The translations under genes and the position numbers were made by a program. From assembly GCA_003164475.1 (NCBI GenBank), contig PLTL01000207.1, forward strand, positions 2,777 through 11,363: a DNA stretch of 8,587 nucleotides, read 5' to 3'. Source of the DNA: Candidatus Dormiibacterota bacterium (GTDB taxonomy: Bacteria; Chloroflexota; Dormibacteria; UBA8260; Bog-877). Shown in pieces: positions 1 through 4,962 of this stretch; within the stretch, counting starts at the first letter, position 1; each line of letters begins with the position of its first letter. The notes under the pieces were generated by a model. It saw nothing but the letters and a program-made list of their open reading frames with translations, had not been told where the DNA came from and made no database searches.

Positions 1-98
1 GCATACTCGACCATCCCCTGGCCCTCTTCCTCCGGGTCGCGTGCCGAGATGACTTCCGCGAGACGGGCACGCAGCCGTACGTACCAAGATCCGAGCAT
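1..98 (-). CDS. Flp-type (Tad) pilin prepilin, 5' end only
   Basis: The first 32 codons of a minus-strand gene are present; the rest lies beyond the left edge. The product begins M-L-G-S-W-Y-V and reaches EEGQGMVEYA. This fits the prepilin peptidase site of Flp pilins, G-(X4)-E-Y, with cleavage expected after Gly26 and Glu at position 5 of the mature protein. The mature N-terminus would start the hydrophobic helix that packs into the pilus. The 26-residue leader is basic (Arg8, Arg10, Arg12, Arg20) and then acidic just before the cleavage site, as is usual for class III leaders. The ATG at 98 is well fixed: an AGGAGG lies 10 bases upstream and an in-frame TAA lies two codons upstream. A TadE-like pseudopilin shares the G-X4-EY site and cannot be excluded without the rest of the gene. 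Expected partners (TadA ATPase, TadB/C, prepilin peptidase) are not in the window. Confidence 0.8.
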   Translation of the reverse strand, partial: MLGSWYVRLRARLAEVISARDPEEEGQGMVEY

Positions 99-108
99 TC
101 CTTAGCAA

Positions 109-114
109 CCTCCT
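109..114 (-). promoter_or_regulatory. Strong Shine-Dalgarno of the Flp pilin gene
   Basis: On the minus strand this reads AGGAGG, a full match to the anti-SD core, 10 bases before the ATG at 98. It is among the strongest ribosome binding sites in the window, which suits an abundant structural protein such as a pilin. Confidence 0.75.
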
Positions 115-128
115 ATGTTGTTCGCAAT

Positions 129-158
129 TCAGGCATCAACATCCCCTGGCCTGACCAT
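129..158 (-). other. Possible leaderless 9-codon leader ORF upstream of the pilin gene
   Basis: On the minus strand a TATACT box (170-165) is followed by six bases and an ATG at 158. This ORF reads M-V-R-P-G-D-V-D-A and stops with TGA at 131-129, 30 bases before the pilin ATG. If transcription starts 7 bases after the -10 box, the ATG is the first codon of the mRNA. There is no SD for it. It could be a leader peptide, or the ATG may simply coincide with a purine start site. No product function is claimed. Confidence 0.35.
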
Positions 159-196
159 GGCCGAAGTATATGTTGGGCCCGCCACAGTTCGTGTAA
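159..196 (-). promoter_or_regulatory. Predicted promoter of the Flp pilin gene
   Basis: Minus-strand -10 box TATACT at 170-165 (5 of 6 matches to TATAAT). The -35 region is poor: TTACAC at 196-191 gives a long 20-base spacer, and CACGAA at 193-188 gives 17. A weak -35 with a good -10 is compatible with activator dependence. A direct repeat overlaps this region. The expected transcript starts near 158 and has a leader of about 60 bases before the pilin ATG. The same CATATACT string occurs at the wecG promoter (8042-8049). Confidence 0.45.
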
Positions 197-208
197 CCGC
201 CCGGTAAC
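191..208 (-). repeat. Direct repeat GTTACnn with 11-bp period at the pilin promoter
   Basis: The minus strand reads GTTACCG-GGCG-GTTACAC: two 7-base units starting with GTTAC, with a 4-base spacer, so an 11-bp period. That geometry is typical of OmpR/PhoB-family operators, for example PHO boxes, and it overlaps the -35 region of the pilin promoter. An imperfect palindrome (ccggtaacgttccgg, 201-215) overlaps it. The binding protein is unknown; this is an inference from geometry only. Confidence 0.3.
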
Positions 209-222
209 GTTCCGGTCAGGCG

Positions 223-1284
223 TCACGGCCCCACCGGAAGGGTCACCCGCACCTCGGTCCCCCGGCCCACCTGGGAGCGGACCTCGAGCTGCCCCCGCTC
301 CAGGTCGGCCCGCTCTCGCATCGAGATCAGCCCAAAGTGGGGCTCGCGGGCCAGCCTCGCCTCCACAGCGGCCAGGTCAAAGCCTTCGCCGTCGTCCTTG
401 ATCACCGCGCTCACCCGCTGCGGCTGGAGGTTGATGAGCACGTCCAGGTTGCGGGCACGGGCATGCTTGCGGACATTGACCAGGGCCTCCTTGACGATCC
501 GGAACAGGGCCCCCTCGGTGGCCGCCGGGAGCCGGCGCTCGGTGCCGATCACCGAAAGCCGGGCCTCGACCCCCTCGGCGTCGCGGAACTCGTTGACCAG
601 CCGGCGCAGGGTCGGGATCACCCCCAGGTCGTCGAGAGTCATGGGCCGGAGGTCGAAGATCAGCTGGCGGGTCTCGTCGAGCACCCCCTTTATGGCCTCC
701 TTGAAGCTGTCCACCTCGGCCTTGGCCCGCTCCGGCTCCCGGTCCAGCATCCGTTCCAGGATCTCGGCCCGGAGCACCAGGTTGGACATCGACTGGGCGG
801 GACCGTCGTGCATATCCCGAGCGATCCGCATCCGCTCCTCGTCGATGGTCTGGAACACCTGGCGCGAGGCGCTCCGGTAACGGGCCAGACCTTCCTCCAG
901 GGTGCTGTCCGGTGGCCGGTGATCCTCCAGCTGCTCGGTGGCGGCCTTCATCAGCGAGTGCCACTGGCGGAGCTGCTTGGCCCAGCTGCGACAATGGGCC
1001 AGCCGCAGCCGGGCCAGGCTCATCTCCGAGCGGAGCGCGAAGCAGCGCCCGACCGCCGCCTCCACCTCGCCGGGGGTGAACCGGCCATGGTCGCGAAGCA
1101 CGTGCCGGCGGACGATGTCGGCATCCTCAAGCCGGTCCCCGACCTGGTCCAGGGCCGCCAGCAACTGCATGACCTCCTCGTCGATGGTCAGCAGCGAGTT
1201 CTCAACTCTCAGCACCTCCTCCTCGAGCACCAACTGCAGCTCGCCGAGAGGAGAGGTGACGACAGGAGCGGGGCGCACGGCCAC
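223..1284 (-). CDS. DegS/LiaS-class cytoplasmic sensor histidine kinase
   Basis: The product is 353 residues with no membrane segment, so it should sense an intracellular or membrane-proximal cue. Residues 1-150 are charged and helical, likely coiled coil, as in the DegS sensor domain. The HisKA_3 dimerisation and phosphoacceptor region follows, with the box ERMRIARDMHDGPAQSMSN and the phospho-accepting His near 159. The C-terminal HATPase_c domain has the N box (KEALVNVRKHA, Asn near 270), the G1 box DDGEGF and the G2 box GLISMRER. HisKA_3 kinases normally phosphorylate NarL/LuxR-type regulators, but none is encoded here, so the partner lies elsewhere. Start choice: GTG codons occur at 1290, 1284 and 1278, none with a good SD. 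I prefer 1284 because TACCCT (1296-1291) sits exactly six bases before it, as in other leaderless genes here. The gene ends 125 bases before the pilin ATG and points the same way, so a regulatory link is possible but not shown. Confidence 0.9.
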   Translation of the reverse strand: MAVRPAPVVTSPLGELQLVLEEEVLRVENSLLTIDEEVMQLLAALDQVGDRLEDADIVRRHVLRDHGRFTPGEVEAAVGRCFALRSEMSLARLRLAHCRSWAKQLRQWHSLMKAATEQLEDHRPPDSTLEEGLARYRSASRQVFQTIDEERMRIARDMHDGPAQSMSNLVLRAEILERMLDREPERAKAEVDSFKEAIKGVLDETRQLIFDLRPMTLDDLGVIPTLRRLVNEFRDAEGVEARLSVIGTERRLPAATEGALFRIVKEALVNVRKHARARNLDVLINLQPQRVSAVIKDDGEGFDLAAVEARLAREPHFGLISMRERADLERGQLEVRSQVGRGTEVRVTLPVGP

Positions 1285-1320
1285 ACCCACAGGGTAAGGT
1301 CTCGTCCTGGGAATTGTCCG
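1285..1320 (-). promoter_or_regulatory. Candidate leaderless promoter of the histidine kinase gene
   Basis: The minus strand has CGGACA (1320-1315), an 18-base spacer and TACCCT (1296-1291), then six bases and GTG at 1284. The -10 is weak apart from its TA and final T. It matches the TANNNT-N6-RTG pattern of leaderless transcripts and is one of the few ways to choose among three clustered GTG codons. Confidence 0.3.
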
Positions 1321-1363
1321 CCCCAGGCCACCACCCGACAGGGTCGCGACCCCGCAACGGCCG

Positions 1364-1400
1364 TCGGACGTCGATCTCCCGCCGCCTACACTGGCGCCCG
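1364..1400 (+). promoter_or_regulatory. Predicted promoter of the plus-strand membrane protein gene
   Basis: TACACT at 1387-1392 is a fair -10 box, with a predicted start at about G1400 and a 20-base leader carrying the SD. The -35 is poor; TCGGAC at 1364-1369 gives a 17-base spacer. It is divergent from the histidine kinase promoter, with about 65 bases between the two -10 boxes, so a shared regulator could act on both. Confidence 0.4.
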
Positions 1401-1408
1401 TGATCCTC

Positions 1409-1414
1409 GGAGGA
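1409..1414 (+). promoter_or_regulatory. Shine-Dalgarno fixing the start at 1420
   Basis: GGAGGA ends five bases before the ATG at 1420. The reading frame is open for about 1 kb further upstream, but that part is antisense to the histidine kinase. This SD is the main reason for starting the membrane protein at 1420. Confidence 0.75.
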
Positions 1415-1419
1415 CGGGC

Positions 1420-3012
1420 ATGGATCAGGGTCCGGTGACGGCGGCGCCCAGACGGCGCCAGCTCTTGACCTTGCCCCGGTTCTTGGCCCTCACCGGGCTG
1501 CTGGCGGCGATGCTCACCGCCCGTCCCCAGGTGGCCGACCCCGACTTCTGGTGGCACCTGCGCAATGGCCGCATCCTGCTCGCCAGCAATGCCCTCATCC
1601 ACGTGAATCCCTACGCCTTCATGGCGGTCGGGCACCACTGGATCATGCAGGAGTGGCTCAGCGAGGTCTGGTCGGCCGCGCTCATCTCCCTGACCGGCCG
1701 GCTGGGCTTCGTCATCGCGTACGACCTCGTCACCTTCGGCCTCTTCCTCCTGATCTGGCTCCGGGCCAGAGAGCTGGGCCCGGCCCACGGCCTCACCCTG
1801 GGGGTGGGGGTGCTGCTGGCGGGCATGGTCGCCTATCCGATCCTGGGACCCCGCTCCCAGATGCAGTCCTACCTGCTGGCGGCGCTGGTACTGCTGGTGG
1901 TGGACCGGCAGCTGCGACGCGGCGGCCAGGTCGCCTTCTGGCTGCCCCCGGTGTTCCTGATCTGGTCCAACCTCCACTCCGGCTTCATCCTGGGGCTGAT
2001 CCTGCTGGTCGCCATCGTGGCGGTCGAGACCCTGGGCATCGTCCTGGGCCGGCGCTCCGCCGCGGAGCGGGTCCGGATCGGACGGTTGGCCCTCGCCACC
2101 GGGTGCTCGGCGGCCGCCTGTCTGATCAACCCCAACGGCGCCGCCATCGTCGCCTACCCCTTCCAGACCCAGTTCAACAGTGCCCAGCAGGCGCTGATCC
2201 AGGAGTGGCACAGCCCCGACTTCCACGTGGGGGTCCTGGTGCCGCTCCTCTTCTTCATCGTCAGCCTGGGCCTGCTGCTGCTGCGCTACCGCAGAGTCAG
2301 CCTGAGGGACGCGGTGGTCCTGACCCTCTGCCTCTTCCTCACCCTCCAGTCGGTGCGCAACAGCGTCTTCCTGGTGGCGGCAGGGACCCCCGTCTGGATC
2401 AACCTCGCGGAGCGGATGCGCCAGGGCCTGGCCCGGCGCTGGCATCCCCGGCTCCGGCTCCGCCAGCCCCCGCTGGTGGTCCTGCTTGAGCTGCTCGAGA
2501 TGGGCTTCCTGCTGGCCTTCCTCACCGTGCAGGTGGATGCCGGCGGCAGCGCCCGGCTCGACTCCCCCACCTTCATCGGCTCGTTCCCGGTCTGTGCCTC
2601 CAGGTGGCTGGCAGCCGGCCCCCCCGGCCTGCGCATCTTCAACCAGTACGGTGACGGCGGCTTTCTCGCCTACAGCCTGCCCCGGGACAAGGTCTACATC
2701 TTCGGCGACGCCGCCCTCATGGGCGAGCCCCTCCTCTACCGCTACGCCTCGATCATCGACCTCAGCCCCACGTGGCTCACCCGGCTCGACGCCAGCCCCT
2801 CGCAGCTGGTGCTCTTCGAGCGCGGCACCGCCTTCCCCGACGCCCTCCAGCAGGAGCCCAACTGGAAGGTCGTGTACCGGGACCGGCGGGTCGAGGTCTT
2901 CGAGCGCACCAGCCTCCTCGGCTCGCTGCGGCTTCCCCCCAACCCCAGCGCCCGGAGCTGGCACCAGCTGGGTGTGTCGGCCTGCGCCGGCCAGACTCAG
3001 ACCCTCCCCTAG
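1420..3012 (+). CDS. Polytopic membrane protein, GT-C-like architecture, unnamed family
   Basis: The product is 530 residues. It has a short basic N-terminus, a first hydrophobic segment (about 19-38), then a loop with D40-P-D-F-W-W-H-L and a Trp/Glu-rich stretch (HHWIMQEWLSE, 72-82). Many further hydrophobic segments reach about residue 370. Conserved-looking motifs include WSNLHSG (182-188), INPNG (236-240), YPF (246-248), EWHSPDFH (262-269) and RNSVF (313-317). The last 130 residues form a less hydrophobic domain with NQYGDGGFL (408-416) and VYIFGDA (425-431). A D-x-D in the first non-cytoplasmic loop of a protein with about ten helices is the arrangement of GT-C enzymes that use lipid-linked sugars. 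That is an inference by architecture, not a family match. A diverged paralogue lies at 4963-6498. The final 34 residues, after FER496, are a Pro/Ser-rich tail the paralogue lacks, and the stop codon lies in an inverted repeat. It appears to be a single-gene transcript. Confidence 0.85.
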   Translation: MDQGPVTAAPRRRQLLTLPRFLALTGLLAAMLTARPQVADPDFWWHLRNGRILLASNALIHVNPYAFMAVGHHWIMQEWLSEVWSAALISLTGRLGFVIAYDLVTFGLFLLIWLRARELGPAHGLTLGVGVLLAGMVAYPILGPRSQMQSYLLAALVLLVVDRQLRRGGQVAFWLPPVFLIWSNLHSGFILGLILLVAIVAVETLGIVLGRRSAAERVRIGRLALATGCSAAACLINPNGAAIVAYPFQTQFNSAQQALIQEWHSPDFHVGVLVPLLFFIVSLGLLLLRYRRVSLRDAVVLTLCLFLTLQSVRNSVFLVAAGTPVWINLAERMRQGLARRWHPRLRLRQPPLVVLLELLEMGFLLAFLTVQVDAGGSARLDSPTFIGSFPVCASRWLAAGPPGLRIFNQYGDGGFLAYSLPRDKVYIFGDAALMGEPLLYRYASIIDLSPTWLTRLDASPSQLVLFERGTAFPDALQQEPNWKVVYRDRRVEVFERTSLLGSLRLPPNPSARSWHQLGVSACAGQTQTLP

Positions 3013-3054
3013 GCCGAGGTTCGGGAGACAGCTGAACTCAGCACGACTTGGGGG

Positions 3055-3069
3055 GAACCGCGCCGGTTC
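3055..3069 (+). terminator. Candidate hairpin terminator after the membrane protein gene
   Basis: GAACCG-CGC-CGGTTC forms a 6-bp stem with a 3-base loop, 43 bases after the stop at 3012. There is no T-tract, so termination by this hairpin alone is uncertain. A smaller inverted repeat, GCTGA-AC-TCAGC (3031-3042), lies just upstream. Confidence 0.3.
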
Positions 3070-3139
3070 TGACTACGTTGCCCCAGAGCATCGTCAGCAT
3101 GCTGCCGTGGGCGCGGGCTTTGCCACTTCTTCTGACTAC
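3067..3139 (+). repeat. 10-base direct repeat TTCTGACTAC, 63-bp period
   Basis: TTCTGACTAC occurs at 3067-3076 and 3130-3139. Each copy is followed by G or A and then TT, so 12 of 13 bases match. Both copies lie inside the 17-bp inverted repeat, placed on either side of the central palindrome. Confidence 0.5.
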
Positions 3140-3278
3140 ATTCCAGACGATCGTGGAACTCGGATCGGGTTCACCCAGCGACCGAACTTCGGCCTAGGTC
3201 ACGGGAGACCGGCCCGAGGGCGCTCTGAAAGGGGCCCTGGCAGCCTCCGGCGGGCAATGCCGCCACTTGGCCGCCGGG

Positions 3279-3296
3279 CCCCGGGGCAACCCGGGG
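3279..3296. terminator. GC stem-loop with GCAA tetraloop
   Basis: CCCCGGG-GCAA-CCCGGGG is a perfect 7-bp GC-only stem. On the plus strand the loop is GCAA, a GNRA tetraloop, which stabilises RNA; on the minus strand the loop is TTGC. It lies between convergent genes without a T-tract on either side. It may serve as a terminator or an RNA 3'-end stabiliser. Confidence 0.35.
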
Positions 3297-3330
3297 TGGG
3301 CACTATCCCAGATCGCCCTCAGACCGTCTT

Positions 3331-3345
3331 GGGGCCGCCGGCCCC
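3331..3345. terminator. GC stem-loop between convergent genes
   Basis: GGGGCC-GCC-GGCCCC is a 6-bp stem with a 3-base loop, and the flanking T3330 and A3346 can add a seventh pair. It is near-symmetrical, so it can form in transcripts from either strand. No T-tract follows. Confidence 0.35.
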
Positions 3346-3364
3346 AGAGTGGATCGAACCTCCG

Positions 3365-3380
3365 GCCAGCCCCAGCTGGC
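3365..3380 (-). terminator. Candidate terminator downstream of the VKOR gene
   Basis: The minus strand reads GCCAGC-TGGG-GCTGGC, a 6-bp stem with a 4-base loop, starting 31 bases after the VKOR stop at 3412. It is the nearest convincing hairpin to that stop codon. No T-tract follows, as is common at very high GC. Confidence 0.4.
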
Positions 3381-3411
3381 ACGACGCGACTGGATTGTCA
3401 GGGCCGGGCGG

Positions 3412-3954
3412 TTAGGGGCGGCTTAACGCCCGGTCCTGGGGATAGAGCCGCCACAGGGTCATCAGCAGCGTGATGAGGATGATCACGTGGAAGCTGGTGC
3501 ACCAGAGGCAGATGACGCGCAGCTCGACCAGCTCGACGAACACCAGGTAGAGGACGGTGAGCATCCCCAGCCCGGCCCAGGCGGCATGGGCCTGACGCAG
3601 CCCGTAGTTGAAGGGCCGCCACAGCTGGGCCAGGGCCAGGGCCAGGCTGATCAGGAAGAAGCCGATCCCGGGGAGAGTGACGGGGATTGAGGTGCCGGGG
3701 ACCAGCGAGTAGACGCTGCTCAGCACCTTGGCGCAGTCGATGGTCCCGCTGCTGCTGCAGGCCAGGGGCGTGTGGGCATAGTGCACCGAGGTCAGGTATC
3801 CGGCCACCCCCAGGCCCAACACCGCCAGGACCGCCAGGACGATGGCCCCGGGCTGGGCCGGCGCCGGAGTTCCCTCAGCGGTCGGCGGCCGGCCGCTGCC
3901 CTCGGCACCGAAGTCCGCCGGGAGCATCCGGCGGCGGCTCCGGGAGCCGCTCAC
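3412..3954 (-). CDS. VKOR-family quinone-dependent thiol oxidoreductase (DsbB-like)
   Basis: The product is 180 residues with a 35-residue polar Pro/Ala-rich N-terminal extension and then four or five hydrophobic segments. All VKOR signature residues are visible: the loop pair Cys66 and Cys74 (CSSSGTIDC), Ser80 six residues after Cys74 as in the family, and the quinone-proximal active site Cys149-L-W-Cys152 followed by T-S-F-H. Bacterial VKOR homologues reoxidise periplasmic or extracytoplasmic thioredoxin-like proteins and pass electrons to quinone. The gene starts with GTG overlapping the TGA of the DUF929 gene (GTGA). Its SD, GGAG at 3966-3963 with an 8-base spacer, lies inside that upstream gene, so translation is probably coupled. 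The CPYC protein just upstream is the obvious partner. Family assignment is firm; the partnership is inferred from gene order. Confidence 0.92.
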   Translation of the reverse strand: MSGSRSRRRMLPADFGAEGSGRPPTAEGTPAPAQPGAIVLAVLAVLGLGVAGYLTSVHYAHTPLACSSSGTIDCAKVLSSVYSLVPGTSIPVTLPGIGFFLISLALALAQLWRPFNYGLRQAHAAWAGLGMLTVLYLVFVELVELRVICLWCTSFHVIILITLLMTLWRLYPQDRALSRP

Positions 3955-4913
3955 TCGCTGGACTCCACCTTCTGGCGCAGCTTCTGGATCATCGCGCTAT
4001 CGCAGACCTTGCCGGGTTTGTTGTCGGTCAGGATGCAGGTGGCGGCGGTGACGTAGTTGGCCCCGCCCAGGACCTCCTGGGCCACCTTCGACGTGGGATT
4101 CCGAAGGTCCTTGGCGACCTGCGACCAGTCCAGGCCCTGCAGAGGAAGCACCGATTTCGCCTCGCTGCCCACCGTGGCGATCCTCCCGGCGTAGTCCAGG
4201 AAGGGGTAGCCGCCGTTGCTGTCGATGCTGGTGAAGGCCGTGGCCACCGCCGGAGGCAGCGACTGCAGGGTCTTGTAGCTCTGTCCCTGGTCGGTGGAGA
4301 CATTGCTCTGGAACTCGCGCCCCACGAAGGCCACATAGGGACTGGTGAAGTTGGCGCCGTGGGCGAAGCTGAAGGTGGCCAGGCTGGCTCCGACCACCGT
4401 CTCATAGACCGACGATCGGATGAGGTGCAGGTCGGACCAGGTGCCGAAGTGGCTCAGCCCGATGATCACAGACCAGCGCTCCAGGGCGCAGTAAGGGCAG
4501 TACTCGGCCCCCACATAGGCGATCTCGGGCAGGCCGCCCTGGCTGAGGGCGGCGGCCTTGTAGGAGGAGGGGATATTCAGGGGGCTGTTGCCGATCGAAC
4601 CGCCCTTGACCGCCTCCAGGGTCTTGAGCGGGATGGTGGTGATCGACTTCACCAGGGAGGCGGGTGCCGCGAGCACCTGGGTGTCCTGCTGGAGGCCGGA
4701 ATTGAGAGTCGACTCGGTGAGCAGGAGCACCACCACGAAGACGGCCACCACCCCCACCACCGCCGAGATCAACCCCCAGGGACGCTTCCCGGACCGGTCG
4801 TTGCGGCGGTGGCCGCGCCCCCGGGACCCGGCCTGCTGGCGGCCCCCACCGGGCTTGCCGGCCAACTTGTCGGACTGCATCTGGCGCCGGGCGGCCATCG
4901 ACTTCTTGGACAT
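3951..4913 (-). CDS. DUF929-family membrane-anchored thioredoxin-like protein (CPYC)
   Basis: The product is 320 residues. A strongly basic 45-residue N-terminus precedes one hydrophobic segment (about 46-65), so it is a signal-anchored protein with its bulk outside the cytoplasm. The DUF929 signature is in the middle: AYVGAEYC-P-Y-C-ALERW, with Cys139 and Cys142 forming a CxxC of thioredoxin/DsbA type. A second cysteine pair, Cys293 and Cys304, sits near the C-terminus. These four are the only cysteines, so an internal relay or a structural disulfide is plausible. It overlaps the VKOR gene by four bases, which supports a DsbA-like oxidant role reoxidised by VKOR. AGGAGA is only two or three bases from the ATG at 4913, a tight spacing. 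The gene starts 49 bases after the preceding gene. A poor -10-like TAAGAT (4951-4946) could give it its own promoter, otherwise it is the fourth gene of the operon. No substrate can be named. Confidence 0.88.
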   Translation of the reverse strand: MSKKSMAARRQMQSDKLAGKPGGGRQQAGSRGRGHRRNDRSGKRPWGLISAVVGVVAVFVVVLLLTESTLNSGLQQDTQVLAAPASLVKSITTIPLKTLEAVKGGSIGNSPLNIPSSYKAAALSQGGLPEIAYVGAEYCPYCALERWSVIIGLSHFGTWSDLHLIRSSVYETVVGASLATFSFAHGANFTSPYVAFVGREFQSNVSTDQGQSYKTLQSLPPAVATAFTSIDSNGGYPFLDYAGRIATVGSEAKSVLPLQGLDWSQVAKDLRNPTSKVAQEVLGGANYVTAATCILTDNKPGKVCDSAMIQKLRQKVESSE

Positions 4914-4962
4914 GCTCTCCTGCTTGGACTGCGCAGCTGACCGGGATCTTAGATGGGCGAGC

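Larger units (their letters stand above)
3008..3198. repeat. 17-bp inverted repeat enclosing 157 bp, overlapping a stop codon
   Basis: The left arm (3008-3024, CCTAGGCCGAGGTTCGG) and the reverse complement of the right arm (3182-3198, CCTAGGCCGAAGTTCGG) agree at 16 of 17 bases. The one mismatch would be a G-U pair in RNA. Each arm consists of the palindrome CCTAGG plus an 11-base palindrome or near-palindrome. The TAG stop of the upstream gene (3010-3012) is inside the left arm. Near the centre is the 10-base palindrome CAGCATGCTG (3095-3104). I see no flanking target-site duplication and no coding capacity. It could be the relic of a small non-autonomous element (MITE-like), a long RNA stem, or a pair of protein-binding sites. 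Confidence 0.55.
3013..3411. other. Structured non-coding gap between convergent genes
   Basis: These 399 bases lie between two convergent genes and I find no credible gene in them. The left half (to 3198) is bounded by a 17-bp inverted repeat, looks less GC-rich than the surrounding genes, and holds a 10-base direct repeat. The right half is very GC-rich and contains four consecutive stem-loops: 3249-3264, 3279-3296, 3331-3345 and 3365-3380. Short open frames here have the composition of GC-driven shadows. Transcription termination from both sides is the simplest role. I do not recognise RNase P, SRP, tmRNA, 6S or a known riboswitch. Confidence 0.6.

Noticed and set aside
337..1419. Plus-strand open frame upstream of the membrane protein start.
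   Set aside because: It is antisense to the histidine kinase, whose catalytic boxes are intact, and a clear SD plus ATG occurs at 1420.
1291..2964. Long minus-strand open frame extending the histidine kinase frame through the divergent membrane protein gene.
   Set aside because: Its product is low-complexity (Gln, Glu, Gly, His, Pro) with no domain, and it is antisense to a gene with clear membrane segments and an SD. It is a GC-driven shadow; the kinase begins near 1284.
3194..3382. A 62-codon minus-strand open frame in the intergenic region.
   Set aside because: It coincides with the GC-rich hairpins, has an Arg/Pro/Gly-biased sequence without features, and lacks an SD.
3340..3405. tRNA-like fold on the minus strand: GGTTCGATCC (T-loop-like) and a possible 7-bp acceptor GGCCCTG/TGGGGCC.
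   Set aside because: The T-stem has only two or three possible pairs of five, no D-arm forms, the anticodon loop would be the wrong size, and the total length of about 66 is too short. Best treated as coincidence or at most a tRNA relic.
3687..4940. A 417-codon plus-strand open frame across the DUF929 and VKOR genes.
   Set aside because: Composition is Gly/Ala/Arg/Pro-rich without domains, while the opposite strand encodes recognisable cysteine motifs and a membrane anchor.
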